From Haloarcula hispanica ATCC 33960 (GTDB lineage: Archaea > Halobacteriota > Halobacteria > Halobacteriales > Haloarculaceae), in the NCBI RefSeq assembly GCF_000223905.1, contig NC_015943.1, positions 310,001 through 374,000 of the forward strand: a stretch of DNA of 64,000 bases, given 5' to 3'. Below the pieces are notes generated by a model. The model saw only the letters and a list, made by a program, of their open reading frames with translations. It was not told the DNA's origin and made no database searches. Shown piece by piece: positions 32,922-42,132 of the stretch. Each line of letters opens with the position of its first letter. The first letter of the stretch is position 1. The position numbers and the translations under genes are program-made.

Positions 32922-34169
32922 CTACATCTCACAGCCGAGGTCACTGGCTGGTGGCAGCGTCTCCGAACCCGGGACCTGTTCGAGGAGTTCGACATCCGCT
33001 GTGTCGCCATCGCCTTCGACGAGTTCGGCCATCCACGTCGGATTGGTGGCCTGGTGATCGCTCTCCCGAAGCGTGATATCCCCAAGCACTGTCGTGAACG
33101 TGCCTCCTTCGAGGGCGTCCCGGACATCCCCCGGTTCGGTGCTCCCGGCTTCGTTCATTCCTTTGGCCATCAGCCGTATCGAGTCGTAGCCGACGCGGGC
33201 GAAGTTGCCGGGCTCTCTGTCGTTCTCGCTGGCGTAGGCCTCGACGAATGCCTGATTGTCCCCGGTCTCGAGCGAGGGGTCATACCGAGCGCCGCCGAAG
33301 GTGCCGACGCTGTTCGACCCGGTCCCGGCACGGACGCTCTGGAACGTCTGGGTCGGACCGACAACAGCCATCTGGTCGGTGAGGCCCTGATCTGCGGCCT
33401 GGTTAGTGAAGTTCACCAGATCACCACCGGTCATCCCCAACACGACCACGTCAGCGTCGGAGTTGCTGATCTGCGTGATGAACGAGCCGTAGTTGCTGGC
33501 ACCCAACGCCGACGTTGATGTCCCGACCTCGGTGTAGTCGTCACTGGCACTCTCCATTCGTCTGCTCGTGCGGTTGTACACCGAGTCGCCGTACGCGTAG
33601 TCCGCGTAGTGGAACCAGACGTTGTTCCCCAGATTGTTGACTGAATACGCCGATATCGCCTCAGCGATCTGTGCAGTGTTCGTTTCAAAGCGGAACACCC
33701 ATTCGTTGCAGGCAGACCCGGTGATCGGAACCGCTGCGCCGCCTGGGAAGTAGATATGCTCAGATTGCGCGGCAAAGTCGTTCAGCCCGAGCGCAACGGA
33801 GCTTGAAATCGCACCGAACACGAACTCTGCCCCCTCTTCCTGAACGACACGCTGGGCCTCGGACTGTGCGGCCCCGGCCTCAGTCTCTGTATCGCCCGTC
33901 ACCAGCTCGAACTCGAAGTCGTAGTCGTCGTTGTTGTTTATCTCCGTTACAGCGAGTTCAGCGCCAGTACGCTGGCCCGGCCCGAGAGAGCTGAACGGGC
34001 CAGTCATTGGATTCAGGCTCGCGACGGTCACCGCCTCCTCGCCACCTGTTGATCCACCTTGGCAGCCGGCGAGGCCAAGCGCGCCGACCGCGCCAGCGGC
34101 GGCGATGAACTGTCTCCGTGAACGGTCGATTCCCACACTACTGTCTGGTGAGGTACCTTCGCTCGACAT
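32922..34169 (-). CDS. LIV/HAAT-type ABC transporter substrate-binding lipoprotein
   Basis: 415 residues. A Tat signal (DRSRRQFIAAAGAVGALGLAGC) with lipobox Cys near residue 35 precedes a type I periplasmic-binding domain (TVASLNPMTGPFSSLGPGQRTGAELAV). Start at 34169 puts the signal at the N-terminus; the longer frame adds 30 residues with no homologous look. It is the first gene of the liv-type operon. HAAT receptors bind branched-chain amino acids, amides or aromatic acids; the adjacent acylase and phenylacetate genes make an aryl or acyl acid possible. Confidence 0.9.
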   Translation of the reverse strand: MSSEGTSPDSSVGIDRSRRQFIAAAGAVGALGLAGCQGGSTGGEEAVTVASLNPMTGPFSSLGPGQRTGAELAVTEINNNDDYDFEFELVTGDTETEAGAAQSEAQRVVQEEGAEFVFGAISSSVALGLNDFAAQSEHIYFPGGAAVPITGSACNEWVFRFETNTAQIAEAISAYSVNNLGNNVWFHYADYAYGDSVYNRTSRRMESASDDYTEVGTSTSALGASNYGSFITQISNSDADVVVLGMTGGDLVNFTNQAADQGLTDQMAVVGPTQTFQSVRAGTGSNSVGTFGGARYDPSLETGDNQAFVEAYASENDREPGNFARVGYDSIRLMAKGMNEAGSTEPGDVRDALEGGTFTTVLGDITLRESDHQATNPTWMAELVEGDGDTADVELLEQVPGSETLPPASDLGCEM

Positions 34170-34282
34170 AGGTTCATTATCTATTGTTAAGCAAATCGTA
34201 TTAAAGCCTTGCCCCCTGTCGGCGTGTCTCGCGCTGTTCGCCGCGTTCGGTAACTCCACTATCGCGTCTCGCGGCTTTTGAT

Positions 34283-34298
34283 CCCCACCGCCGTGGGG
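34283..34298 (-). terminator. Hairpin directly after the acylase stop
   Basis: CCCCAC (34283-34288) and GTGGGG (34293-34298) pair around four bases, starting two bases past the stop codon of the acylase gene on the minus strand. It is followed by ATCAAAAG rather than a U-run, so its role as a terminator is uncertain. Confidence 0.35.
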
Positions 34299-34299
34299 G

Positions 34300-37149
34300 C
34301 TAGCTGGTGTTGTCGTCCTGTCTGTACAGCCACGCCAGCGCAGTCCCGAGTACTGCGGTCGCCCCAGTCAGTGCTGTAAAGCCGGGACCACTGGCGGCAG
34401 TCCCGGTATTCGTCTCCGTCGCTGTGACCGTGCTCTCTGTCTCGGCAGGAGTTGTCGCCCCGCCGGCCACAGTACTCGCGTCTGTCTCAGTGCCCTCACT
34501 CGTCGGCGTGTCATCGGTGGCACCGTCAGCCGGGCTTGCTGACCGCGTCAACTCACGGGTTTCAGTCGTTGCGGACTCGATGGCGGCGTCAGCGAACAAC
34601 AACTGTTTGTACTCGAAGTCCTCGAACATCGCCAGCTGGTCGTCGTAATGTTCGCCGGTAGTGCCGTCTGGAGCGACGTAGCCGTCGTTTCCGGGCGGGA
34701 GGATGTTCTCTGCCTGCGGGTCGTCGCTGAGCCGGACGACGTGATTCTCGGTCCCACGGTTCATCAGCGCTGTGTTCCCCGCGGACGTGACGCCGATAGG
34801 CATCCCGAACAGCGCGAGGTTGTCGAACTCGTGCAGGGCTGCCTCACGCCGCCAGGACTCCGGGTCGCCGTCGTATCGCTCGGCGAGTTCGCTCACTGCG
34901 GTCCGGAACGCCCTGACCAGCGCGTCCGTGATATCTCCATCGGCGTACTCGGCCTGCGTCGGCAGTGCTGTCTCCGCCGGGTTGAGGACCCGCATCAGGG
35001 TGCCGCGCCCGTAGTCGTAGTCGAGGAAGTACGATGCCGGTCCGTATGCGCTCCCGAACGTCTCGCTGAAAACCTCTTCCAGAATGTACGGGAACGTCGC
35101 ATCCCAGATCGTGTAGCCGGCAGAGTGGCGTCCCTCGTTGTCTTCGCCGTCGGCCTGGGCGAAGTGGTCCCACGAAGCCAGTTCGTCGCGGGCTTGCTGT
35201 TCGGTGCCGGAGAGGTCTGCGTCCGAAAGCGCGTCGAGCAGATGCTCTCTGTACCGAATCGAACGCAGATCGGTGAAGGAGATATCGTAGATAACGGTCT
35301 TCAGGAACTCATAATCGACTGTCCCCTCCTGTACTAACCGCTGTTCGACCAGATTGATGATCCGCTGCACGCGGTGGTCGGTCGCCCACGAATAGCTCAG
35401 GTCGCCGTTGTTCCAGTCCGGTGCGGGTTTGTTGTTCCACTGTGCCGAGTACCCCGGGGCGGGGTTGATCGCGTAGGGCACGTCACCGTCAGCCGCGCGC
35501 AGGTAGTCCGCCGACGTGAGTTCGTACTGCGTTCCGTCGGCCGGCAACCGAGTGTCCCAGTCGACTGCTTCGCTGTCCGGATACCGTCCCAAGTGAACAT
35601 ACGCGATGTCGCCGTCCTTGTCTGCCCACATGAAGTTCAGTGCATAGTCACAGCGCTGTGCTGACTCCTGGAACTCCTCGGCGTCCGTCGCGAACTGACA
35701 CTCGTAGAAGGCCCGCCAGCAGTTCATGTGCCGGCCGGCGTATGACTTCGTCTGCGCCAGCGCTTCCCCGTTGTCGGGGTCCCACTGTGTCACGACACCA
35801 TGGCGTGTGAACCGTTCAGTATACGTCACGTCCTCGCCGTCGGCGACAGTGATCGTCTGCTCGGCTGTTTCGACCTCGTACTCCTCGCCCTGGAAGGTGT
35901 ACGTGTCCGGACCCGACGCGTTGGTGGTGATCGACTCCGTGAACATCTGGATGCAGTTGTCGATCCCGGCGGTCGAGGTCAGTGCCCCGTTGCGGTTGTG
36001 TCCGAACATGATGAACGGATACCCGGTAACGGTGACACCGGTGACGTCGAAATCCGGCCCGTGCAGGCTCGCCTCGTACATTATCGAAGGCGTGTTGAAC
36101 CCCATCTGTGGCCCGCCCATCAGTAGCGCATCGCCACTGGCCGTGATATCACCCTGAACAGCGAGGGCGTTGCTGCCGTACTTAATCGGGAGGCCAAGAC
36201 TGTCGAGTCCGGACGCAAGCGTTCGCATCCGCTCCATCTCTGCCTCGTGCATCCCGTCGGCGTCAGTTGGTGGCGTGTAGTCACCACCGGTGACCAAGTT
36301 GCTCGGCGTCACAGACGCGCCGGTTGCCCCGCGCGTCACCCTGTCTGTCTCCTGTCCCCCGGTCACGTTGGGTGTCGACCCTGCCCCGACATCAGTATAG
36401 GGAGGGGAGTAGGCATCCGATGGCTGGACTGTCGAGGTCGGGCAGCCGGGGTCGTTACCCCACTGCAGGTCCTCGAAGAGCTCCGTGGCACGCTGTTCGC
36501 TCCCTGTTTCCTGTGTGAGTGCGTCGAGGACAGTCGCGCTGAGGGTCTCCAGCTGGAAGCCGCTGAAATATGCCATACTGGCGACGAACATCCCCGCGGT
36601 GTCCGCCGTAGTAAACGCCTCGGGCTCGAACCCGTGCTCCTGAAACGCCTGGTGGAATTCCAGCTCCTCGCTCTCACGGACGTCGGTAATGTACCGGTTG
36701 ATGCCGTCGGTAAACGCCTGCAGGACCGCTCGCTGGTCCGCCGTCAACTGCTCAGCGGCCTGCTCGTCGAGTGACGGCTCGCCGGCGGTGTTGCGCCGCG
36801 CCTCGATATCGAACTGGACCCAGTCGGTGTCCCCGTCACCCGAGCCGAGGACCGCTGCGACAGTCCCGTGATAGTACCGCCGGTACAGTTCTAGCTGGTA
36901 GAGCCGGTCGGCCGCGGTCGCGTATCCGAACCCATAGAACACCGGGTCACGGCTGTCGGCGTCGCGGGCGTAGACGTGTGGCACGCCGTAGTCGTCTCGT
37001 CGTATCGTGACCGTCGCGTCATCGTCCTGTGCGTACGCTAGCTCCGTCTCCACGGCTCCGATACCGGTCATGCCGGTGACCGCCGCGCCCGTCTTCAGGA
37101 GCGTTCGTCGTGTGAGGTGCCGCCGCGATTGCTGGTGCTGTGCTGGCAT
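34300..37149 (-). CDS. Tat-exported penicillin-acylase-like Ntn hydrolase with possible PGF-CTERM tail
   Basis: 949 residues. The N-terminus has a twin-arginine signal (HLTRRTLLKTGAAVTG) and a probable cut after AYA near residue 38. The S45 penicillin acylase fold follows: DDYGVPHVYARD, then the self-cleavage site KYG before the nucleophile Ser326 in YGSNALAVQGD, then GFNTPSIMYEASLHG and GHNRNGALTSTAG. The last 100 residues are a Thr/Ser/Glu-rich stalk, then SGPGFTALTG, a membrane helix and a basic end (LYRQDD), resembling the archaeosortase signal PGF-CTERM. It should hydrolyse an amide of an acyl group (phenylacetyl, aliphatic, or homoserine lactone) outside the cell. Start 37149 places the signal correctly; the longer frame adds 75 residues without support. 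Confidence 0.88.
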   Translation of the reverse strand: MPAQHQQSRRHLTRRTLLKTGAAVTGMTGIGAVETELAYAQDDDATVTIRRDDYGVPHVYARDADSRDPVFYGFGYATAADRLYQLELYRRYYHGTVAAVLGSGDGDTDWVQFDIEARRNTAGEPSLDEQAAEQLTADQRAVLQAFTDGINRYITDVRESEELEFHQAFQEHGFEPEAFTTADTAGMFVASMAYFSGFQLETLSATVLDALTQETGSEQRATELFEDLQWGNDPGCPTSTVQPSDAYSPPYTDVGAGSTPNVTGGQETDRVTRGATGASVTPSNLVTGGDYTPPTDADGMHEAEMERMRTLASGLDSLGLPIKYGSNALAVQGDITASGDALLMGGPQMGFNTPSIMYEASLHGPDFDVTGVTVTGYPFIMFGHNRNGALTSTAGIDNCIQMFTESITTNASGPDTYTFQGEEYEVETAEQTITVADGEDVTYTERFTRHGVVTQWDPDNGEALAQTKSYAGRHMNCWRAFYECQFATDAEEFQESAQRCDYALNFMWADKDGDIAYVHLGRYPDSEAVDWDTRLPADGTQYELTSADYLRAADGDVPYAINPAPGYSAQWNNKPAPDWNNGDLSYSWATDHRVQRIINLVEQRLVQEGTVDYEFLKTVIYDISFTDLRSIRYREHLLDALSDADLSGTEQQARDELASWDHFAQADGEDNEGRHSAGYTIWDATFPYILEEVFSETFGSAYGPASYFLDYDYGRGTLMRVLNPAETALPTQAEYADGDITDALVRAFRTAVSELAERYDGDPESWRREAALHEFDNLALFGMPIGVTSAGNTALMNRGTENHVVRLSDDPQAENILPPGNDGYVAPDGTTGEHYDDQLAMFEDFEYKQLLFADAAIESATTETRELTRSASPADGATDDTPTSEGTETDASTVAGGATTPAETESTVTATETNTGTAASGPGFTALTGATAVLGTALAWLYRQDDNTS

Positions 37150-37309
37150 CCCGTAGTCGACAGTCTGGATATTTAATAAATATTTGGGAACATTTCGGGC
37201 GGAGCGAGTGTGTCTGTTCACATTCGTTAGTAGTAGGGTGGAGAGGGAACGGATGCTATACGGGATAGTTGGCGTCCCGTTGAGATCGAGACACACTGTC
37301 CGACCCAAG

Positions 37310-37318
37310 CATATAATT
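37310..37318 (+). promoter_or_regulatory. TATA box of the VOC gene (CATATAATT)
   Basis: About 28 bases before the ATG at 37342 and thus supporting that start over the in-frame GTG at 37321. The divergent acylase start is 160 bases away. Confidence 0.5.
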
Positions 37319-37341
37319 GGGTGCCTGACGCAGTCCTCGCC

Positions 37342-37812
37342 ATGTCTCAGGAGACGCCGATCCGTGTCGATCATATCGGAATCGCTGTCGAGGACATCAG
37401 TGACGCCGAACCGTTCCTGTTCGCACTCGGCTGTCGAAAACTCATCGAAGAGTCCGTCGAAGGGCGGTTTCGCTGGGCGCAGTACGATTTCGGTCGGGAG
37501 GCGTCACGGCTGGAACTCATCGCTCCGGAGGCACCGGACACGTTCCTCACGTCGTATCTCGACGACCACGGTCCGGGACTCCACCACGTCACGCTGGAAG
37601 TGGCTGCTATTGACGCGATGAAAGCGGTCCTGGAACGCAACGGCTACAGCGTCGTCGAGTACCGCGAGTACCAGGACTGGACCGAGGCGTTTGTCCCACC
37701 GTCGAACCCGACCGGGGCGCTCTTTCAATTGTTCGAGTATCACGACAGCTACGACGCTGAGCGGCCGCCCGCCGAGAAACTCTACGTCGATGGAAGCCGA
37801 CTCGATGGCTGA
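37342..37812 (+). CDS. VOC-fold protein, methylmalonyl-CoA epimerase-like
   Basis: 156 residues with two beta-alpha-beta-beta-beta units of the vicinal oxygen chelate fold. Metal-type residues appear in VDHIGIAVED, FLTSYLDDHGPGLHHVTLEV and FQLFEYHD, an arrangement like methylmalonyl-CoA epimerase. The acyl-CoA carboxylase at 56461-59960 could make a methylmalonyl-CoA partner, but the gene lies 18 kb away, so a dioxygenase or glyoxalase-type activity on another substrate remains possible. Confidence 0.75.
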   Translation: MSQETPIRVDHIGIAVEDISDAEPFLFALGCRKLIEESVEGRFRWAQYDFGREASRLELIAPEAPDTFLTSYLDDHGPGLHHVTLEVAAIDAMKAVLERNGYSVVEYREYQDWTEAFVPPSNPTGALFQLFEYHDSYDAERPPAEKLYVDGSRLDG

Positions 37813-37872
37813 TATCTGCAACGGTTCGCTCTCGGGAAACGGAGTCGAACGGGAACAGCAGGAGCGACGCTA

Positions 37873-38199
37873 TCAGTCGTCTCTTTCGTCGAGCTGGACC
37901 GTTTCCTCGACAATCATTCGGGGGCCGGCCTCCAGGTCGATAAACTCAGCCGCGTCAGCCTGGACCGTCTCGGCGAGGTCGGAATCAAACGCCTCGCTGA
38001 GTGCGTCCATGTCCTCGAAATAGAGCTCAAGCACGCCGTCGTAGGCTGCACGCTCCGGGTCTGTCGGCACAGACGTCACGTAGCGTTGCAGTCCCGGCAG
38101 GTCCTTCGCCAGCTCCGAGTGGTCGCCCTGCCATCGGTCAGCGAACTCCTCGTGGGTGTAGCTATCTCTCCGGACGAGCAGATCGACGATTTTCACCAT
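37873..38199 (-). CDS. Single EthD-domain protein
   Basis: 108 residues forming one EthD-type dimeric alpha-beta barrel (VKIVDLLVRRDSYTHEEF, WQGDHSELAK, GLQRYVTSVPTDPERAAY). It corresponds to one half of the tandem protein at 12359-13078. It lies between the VOC gene, which it faces, and the third IclR gene, from which it diverges. Such proteins often accompany ring-modifying enzymes; exact role unknown. Confidence 0.82.
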   Translation of the reverse strand: MVKIVDLLVRRDSYTHEEFADRWQGDHSELAKDLPGLQRYVTSVPTDPERAAYDGVLELYFEDMDALSEAFDSDLAETVQADAAEFIDLEAGPRMIVEETVQLDERDD

Positions 38200-38311
38200 G
38201 CGTTCCCCGTGTCGCCCCGGAGTGGCTTTTACTTACCGATCAGACAGGGCTGCCACCGATTCAAGCTACTCGAACAAAACACTTGTAAGCCAATTAGTCA
38301 TGTGTGTACGT

Positions 38312-39082
38312 ATGGCAATCCCGCCCGCTGTCAACAGGCCGGTCGGAACGATTGAGCGAGCGATCGAGATTATAGAGTATCTCAAGGAACACGACACGGC
38401 CACCGTGTCGGAGATGACGGCCCACCTCGACTGTGCGAAGAGTACAACGCACAGATACCTGAAGACGCTCGCGGCCAACAGCCTCCTCGTCGAGGACGAC
38501 AACGAGTATCAGCTCGGTATCCGCTTTCTGGACTACGGCGAAGTGGCGCGGAACAAATACCGGCTCTACGACGAGGCCAAGCCGAGAGTCGACGAACTCG
38601 CGGAGGAGACCGAGGAAAAGATCTGGTGTGCAGTCGAAGAACACGGCCGGAGCGTCCACATCTACGGCGCGCAGGGCAAACACTCGGTGCAGACGTACGC
38701 CCGGGTCGGCCATCGGAACTATCTCCACCAGCACGCCGCGGGGAAGGCCATACTCGCACACCTTCCGGATAGCCAGATCACGGAGACCATCGACAGGCAC
38801 GGCCTGCCCGGCCGGACGCCACAGACGATCACCGACAGGGACGAACTCTGGGAGGAAATCGAGACGATACGTGACCGCGGCTACGCGTTCAACTTTCAGG
38901 AGTCTGTGGAGGGACTGCACGCGGTCGGGGCCCCCATTACGGACGAAAACGACGTTGCCATCGGGGCGATCAGTGTCTCCGGCCCGGCAAGCCGGCTTGA
39001 AGGCCCCATTCTCCGGGACGAACTGCCGACGCTGCTACTGGGCGTCGTCAACGAAATCGGGATAAACATGGCCCATCCGTGA
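38312..39082 (+). CDS. IclR-family transcriptional regulator
   Basis: 256 residues: an N-terminal winged helix (about 12-75; VSEMTAHLDCAKSTTHRYL) and an effector domain with HAAGKAILAHLP and GAISVSGPASRLEGP. Starts at 38312 or 38300 are both possible. It stands divergent from the EthD gene and just before the leftward paaF-paaH pair, so it may control the VOC/EthD genes or the fatty-acid-type genes of the phenylacetate cluster. Confidence 0.88.
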   Translation: MAIPPAVNRPVGTIERAIEIIEYLKEHDTATVSEMTAHLDCAKSTTHRYLKTLAANSLLVEDDNEYQLGIRFLDYGEVARNKYRLYDEAKPRVDELAEETEEKIWCAVEEHGRSVHIYGAQGKHSVQTYARVGHRNYLHQHAAGKAILAHLPDSQITETIDRHGLPGRTPQTITDRDELWEEIETIRDRGYAFNFQESVEGLHAVGAPITDENDVAIGAISVSGPASRLEGPILRDELPTLLLGVVNEIGINMAHP

Positions 39083-39187
39083 GACCACCAGCGCAGTTCT
39101 AGCGGGGCAACTGGCTGTTTTTGGACTGTTCTTCCCTGTGTGCGGTATCAGCCAAGCTAGGGACTTCGTTCTGGGATGGGGACGCGC

Positions 39188-40000
39188 TCACTCGCTGGTC
39201 CACTCCGGCTCTCTGTCTTCGAGGAATGCGTCGATCCCTTCGTCCTTGTCGCCAGTGGCGAACAGTTGCGCGAACAGTTCGGCTTCGTACTCGATGCCGG
39301 CTTCGAGGTCCATGCGGGAGCTTGCGCGGACGGATTTCTTCGCAAATTCGAGCGCCGCGGGGCTTTTCTCTGCAATGGATGACGCTAGATCGTAGACGCG
39401 CTCGTCGAAGGAGTCGTCGTCGTGGACCTCGTCGACGAGGCCGATGTCAGCGGCCTCCGTCGCGTCGATGAGTTCGCCGGTGAGGATCAGCCGCATCGCG
39501 TGGCCTTCGCCGACCAGACGTGGCAACCGCTGTGTCCCGCCACCGCCGGGCATGATGCCGAGGTTGATCTCCGGCTGGCCGAACTTCGCGTCCGTGTGCG
39601 CGATCCGGATATCAGCCGCCTGAATCAGCTCACAGCCGCCGCCGAGCGCGTGCCCGTTGATGCGGGCGATGACCGGCATCGGGCACTCGTCGACGTACTC
39701 GTAGACCCGCGGTCGCTTGCTCGCCTCCCGTTGCTCTAGCATATCCCGCTCGCGGAGTTCCGTCACGTCGGCACCCGCAACGAATGCGCCGGTGTCTGCC
39801 GCGCCAGTCAACACGACAGCACGTACGTCACTGTCCGGAACTGCGTCGAAGACCTGTTTGAACTCCGACCGCAACTGCGTGTTGAGCGCGTTTCGGGCCT
39901 CCGGACGGCGTAATTCGACGGTAGCGACGTTCTCGACGCGGTCGCCGACGCTCACCGAAACCGTTTCACAGTCCGCCGCGGCGTCAGCGAGCTCCGTCAT
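39188..40000 (-). CDS. paaF: Enoyl-CoA hydratase (PaaF-like)
   Basis: 270 residues of the crotonase family. The oxyanion hole residues lie in GAFVAGADVTEL and HALGGGCELIQAADIRIA, and the catalytic Glu pair lies in the latter and in FGQPEINLGIMPG. It hydrates a trans-2-enoyl-CoA. With the dehydrogenase gene it overlaps by four bases (39997-40000) and the thiolase gene beyond, it makes a lower beta-oxidation set, matching PaaF-PaaH-PaaJ of phenylacetate degradation; the same enzymes could serve general beta-oxidation. Confidence 0.88.
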   Translation of the reverse strand: MTELADAAADCETVSVSVGDRVENVATVELRRPEARNALNTQLRSEFKQVFDAVPDSDVRAVVLTGAADTGAFVAGADVTELRERDMLEQREASKRPRVYEYVDECPMPVIARINGHALGGGCELIQAADIRIAHTDAKFGQPEINLGIMPGGGGTQRLPRLVGEGHAMRLILTGELIDATEAADIGLVDEVHDDDSFDERVYDLASSIAEKSPAALEFAKKSVRASSRMDLEAGIEYEAELFAQLFATGDKDEGIDAFLEDREPEWTSE

Positions 40001-40881
40001 GCGTCCCCCCAGTCGCCGCTGGTGCCGACGATGTCGCCGTCCTCCCAGACGTAGAACCCCTCGCCGGATTTCTTGCCGAGTTTCCCGGCCCGGACCTTTC
40101 GTTTCAGGATCTGTGGCGGGCGGAACCGTTCACCGAGTTCCGCACGCAGGTACTCGAGGATATCGAGGCGGACGTCGAGACCGACGACGTCGCCGAGTTC
40201 GATAGGCCCCATCGGGTGATTGTAGCCGAGCTCCATCGCGGTATCGATGTCCCCCGGTGTTGCAACGCCCTCCTGCACCATCCGCATCGCTTCGACGCCC
40301 AGCGAGACGCCGAGGCGGGAGGAAGCAAAGCCCGGTGCATCGGCCACCTCGACCGGTGTCTTGTCGATCCCGTTGACGAACTCGCGGGCACGCGCGACCG
40401 TCTCGGCACTCGTCTGTTCCGCGACGACGATCTCGACGAGTGCCATGATGTGAACCGGGTTGAAGAAGTGAAGGCCGATGGCTCGGTCGGGATAGTTGAG
40501 GACGCTCGCTATCTCAGTCAGTGACAGTGAAGAGGTGTTTGACGCGATAAGCGTCGCCGGGTCGACGTGGGACTCGACCTCGGTAAGCGTCTCGTGTTTG
40601 ATATCCATGTCTTCGGGGACTGCTTCCACGACGAGGTCTGCCCCGGTCACAGCCGCCTCCAGCGATGTCGTTCCGGTGAGGCGGTCCAAGGTTGCCTCAG
40701 CCGTGGATTCGGTCACTTTCTCCCGGGCGATACCCTCCTCCAGATTCGACTCGATGGCGGCCAGGCCGTCGTCGACGATATCCGCCTCGATATCACGGAG
40801 AGTGACGTCGTGACCGGCCATTGCCGACACCTGAGCGATACCGTGTCCCATGGTACCGGCGCCTAGGATAGCTACGTGCAT
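39997..40881 (-). CDS. paaH: 3-hydroxyacyl-CoA dehydrogenase (PaaH-like)
   Basis: 294 residues. The NAD motif GAGTMGHGIAQ opens the protein, followed by the catalytic pair in GLHFFNPVHIMALVE (His) and VADAPGFASSRLG, and a C-terminal dimerisation domain from about 185. It oxidises 3-hydroxyacyl-CoA to the 3-keto form with NAD. The stop overlaps the start of the hydratase gene (ATGA). Its promoter region faces that of the thiolase gene at 40981, so the three genes are probably controlled together. Confidence 0.9.
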   Translation of the reverse strand: MHVAILGAGTMGHGIAQVSAMAGHDVTLRDIEADIVDDGLAAIESNLEEGIAREKVTESTAEATLDRLTGTTSLEAAVTGADLVVEAVPEDMDIKHETLTEVESHVDPATLIASNTSSLSLTEIASVLNYPDRAIGLHFFNPVHIMALVEIVVAEQTSAETVARAREFVNGIDKTPVEVADAPGFASSRLGVSLGVEAMRMVQEGVATPGDIDTAMELGYNHPMGPIELGDVVGLDVRLDILEYLRAELGERFRPPQILKRKVRAGKLGKKSGEGFYVWEDGDIVGTSGDWGDA

Positions 40882-40980
40882 CGTTTCTCAGCACAGTAGC
40901 GAAGGATAAAAACGTTGCTTGCGTCTCGCCGCCGGCGTGGCCTGCATTTAATACGGCGGCCGCGATAGGAGTCGGTGAGG

Positions 40981-42123
40981 ATGACTGCTTCCGACTCGCA
41001 AGCCGTTGTTGTCGACGCCGTACGAACGCCACAGGTACCGAAGGATGGCGCGCTGGCCGGGACACATCCCGAGGACCTCGTCACCGCTGTGCTTGCTGCC
41101 CTCGTTGACCGGACCAATGTCCCAGCCGTCGAGTGGGACGACTTCCGGCTCGGGTGTGCAAACCAGGAGGCAGAGCAGGGGCGCAACCTCGCCCGGCAGT
41201 CGATACTCGCCGGTGGGTTCCCCGAGACGGTGCCTGGGGCGACGACGACCCGCCTGTGTGGCTCGTCACTGACGACGCTCGTCGACGCCGCTCGCGCCAT
41301 CGAGGCGGGCGACGGGGCGGTGTATCCGGTGGCCGGTGTCGAGCACATGAGCACCGTCCCTTTCTCCGACTGGCTGCATCCCGCTATCGAACAGCGGTAC
41401 GACCCCGACAGGCTCCCGATGGGACAGACGGCCGAAACCATCGCACGGACCCACGATATCAGCCGAAAAGCCCAGGACGAGTTCGCGTTGCGTTCACACG
41501 AGCGGGCGGTCGCTGCGATGGAAGGCGGGCGGTTCGACGCAGAGATCGTGCCAGTCCACACCGGCGAGACAGCGGTAGAGAGCGACAAAACACCGCGAGC
41601 AGACACGTCAGTCGAGCAGTTGAGCGAACTCCCGACGGTGTTCCGCGACGACGAGGCGGCGACAGTAACGCCGGGGAACGCGTCACCGCTGACCGACGGC
41701 GCGGCCGGGATGCTCGTCACTTCGGCGGCGTACGCAGAACAGCACGACCTGGATGTTCTCGGCCGGGTCAAGACGCGGTCCGTCGCTGGTGTCGACCCGC
41801 TAGTCATGGGACGGGGACCGATTCCGGCGACGCGTGCCGCACTGGACGATACTGGACTGACAATCGGCGATATCGACCTCGTGGAACTCAACGAGGCCTT
41901 TGCCGCGCAGAGTCTCCACTGCAAGCGCGAGCTGGGGATTCCGGCCGAGCGGCTCAACGTCAACGGTGGCGCTATCGCGCTCGGCCACCCGCTTGGCTGT
42001 TCGGGGGCGCGGATCACGACAACGTTGTTACACGAGATGCGACGGCGGGAGGCGACGCACGGACTGGCGACGATGTGTGTCGGTTTCGGTCAGGGCGTCG
42101 CGGTTGTGTTCGAGCGTCCCTGA
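40981..42123 (+). CDS. paaJ: Thiolase (acetyl-CoA/3-oxoadipyl-CoA acyltransferase, PaaJ-like)
   Basis: 380 residues with all three thiolase catalytic elements: nucleophile Cys in TTRLCGSSLTT, His in NGGAIALGHPLGCSG and the second Cys in LATMCVGFGQG. ATG at 40981 is chosen over GTG at 40975. It cleaves 3-ketoacyl-CoA with CoA. Divergent from paaH and within the phenylacetate cluster, it is the likely 3-oxoadipyl-CoA thiolase, releasing acetyl-CoA and succinyl-CoA. Confidence 0.88.
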   Translation: MTASDSQAVVVDAVRTPQVPKDGALAGTHPEDLVTAVLAALVDRTNVPAVEWDDFRLGCANQEAEQGRNLARQSILAGGFPETVPGATTTRLCGSSLTTLVDAARAIEAGDGAVYPVAGVEHMSTVPFSDWLHPAIEQRYDPDRLPMGQTAETIARTHDISRKAQDEFALRSHERAVAAMEGGRFDAEIVPVHTGETAVESDKTPRADTSVEQLSELPTVFRDDEAATVTPGNASPLTDGAAGMLVTSAAYAEQHDLDVLGRVKTRSVAGVDPLVMGRGPIPATRAALDDTGLTIGDIDLVELNEAFAAQSLHCKRELGIPAERLNVNGGAIALGHPLGCSGARITTTLLHEMRRREATHGLATMCVGFGQGVAVVFERP

Positions 42124-42132
42124 TGCTGTCGG

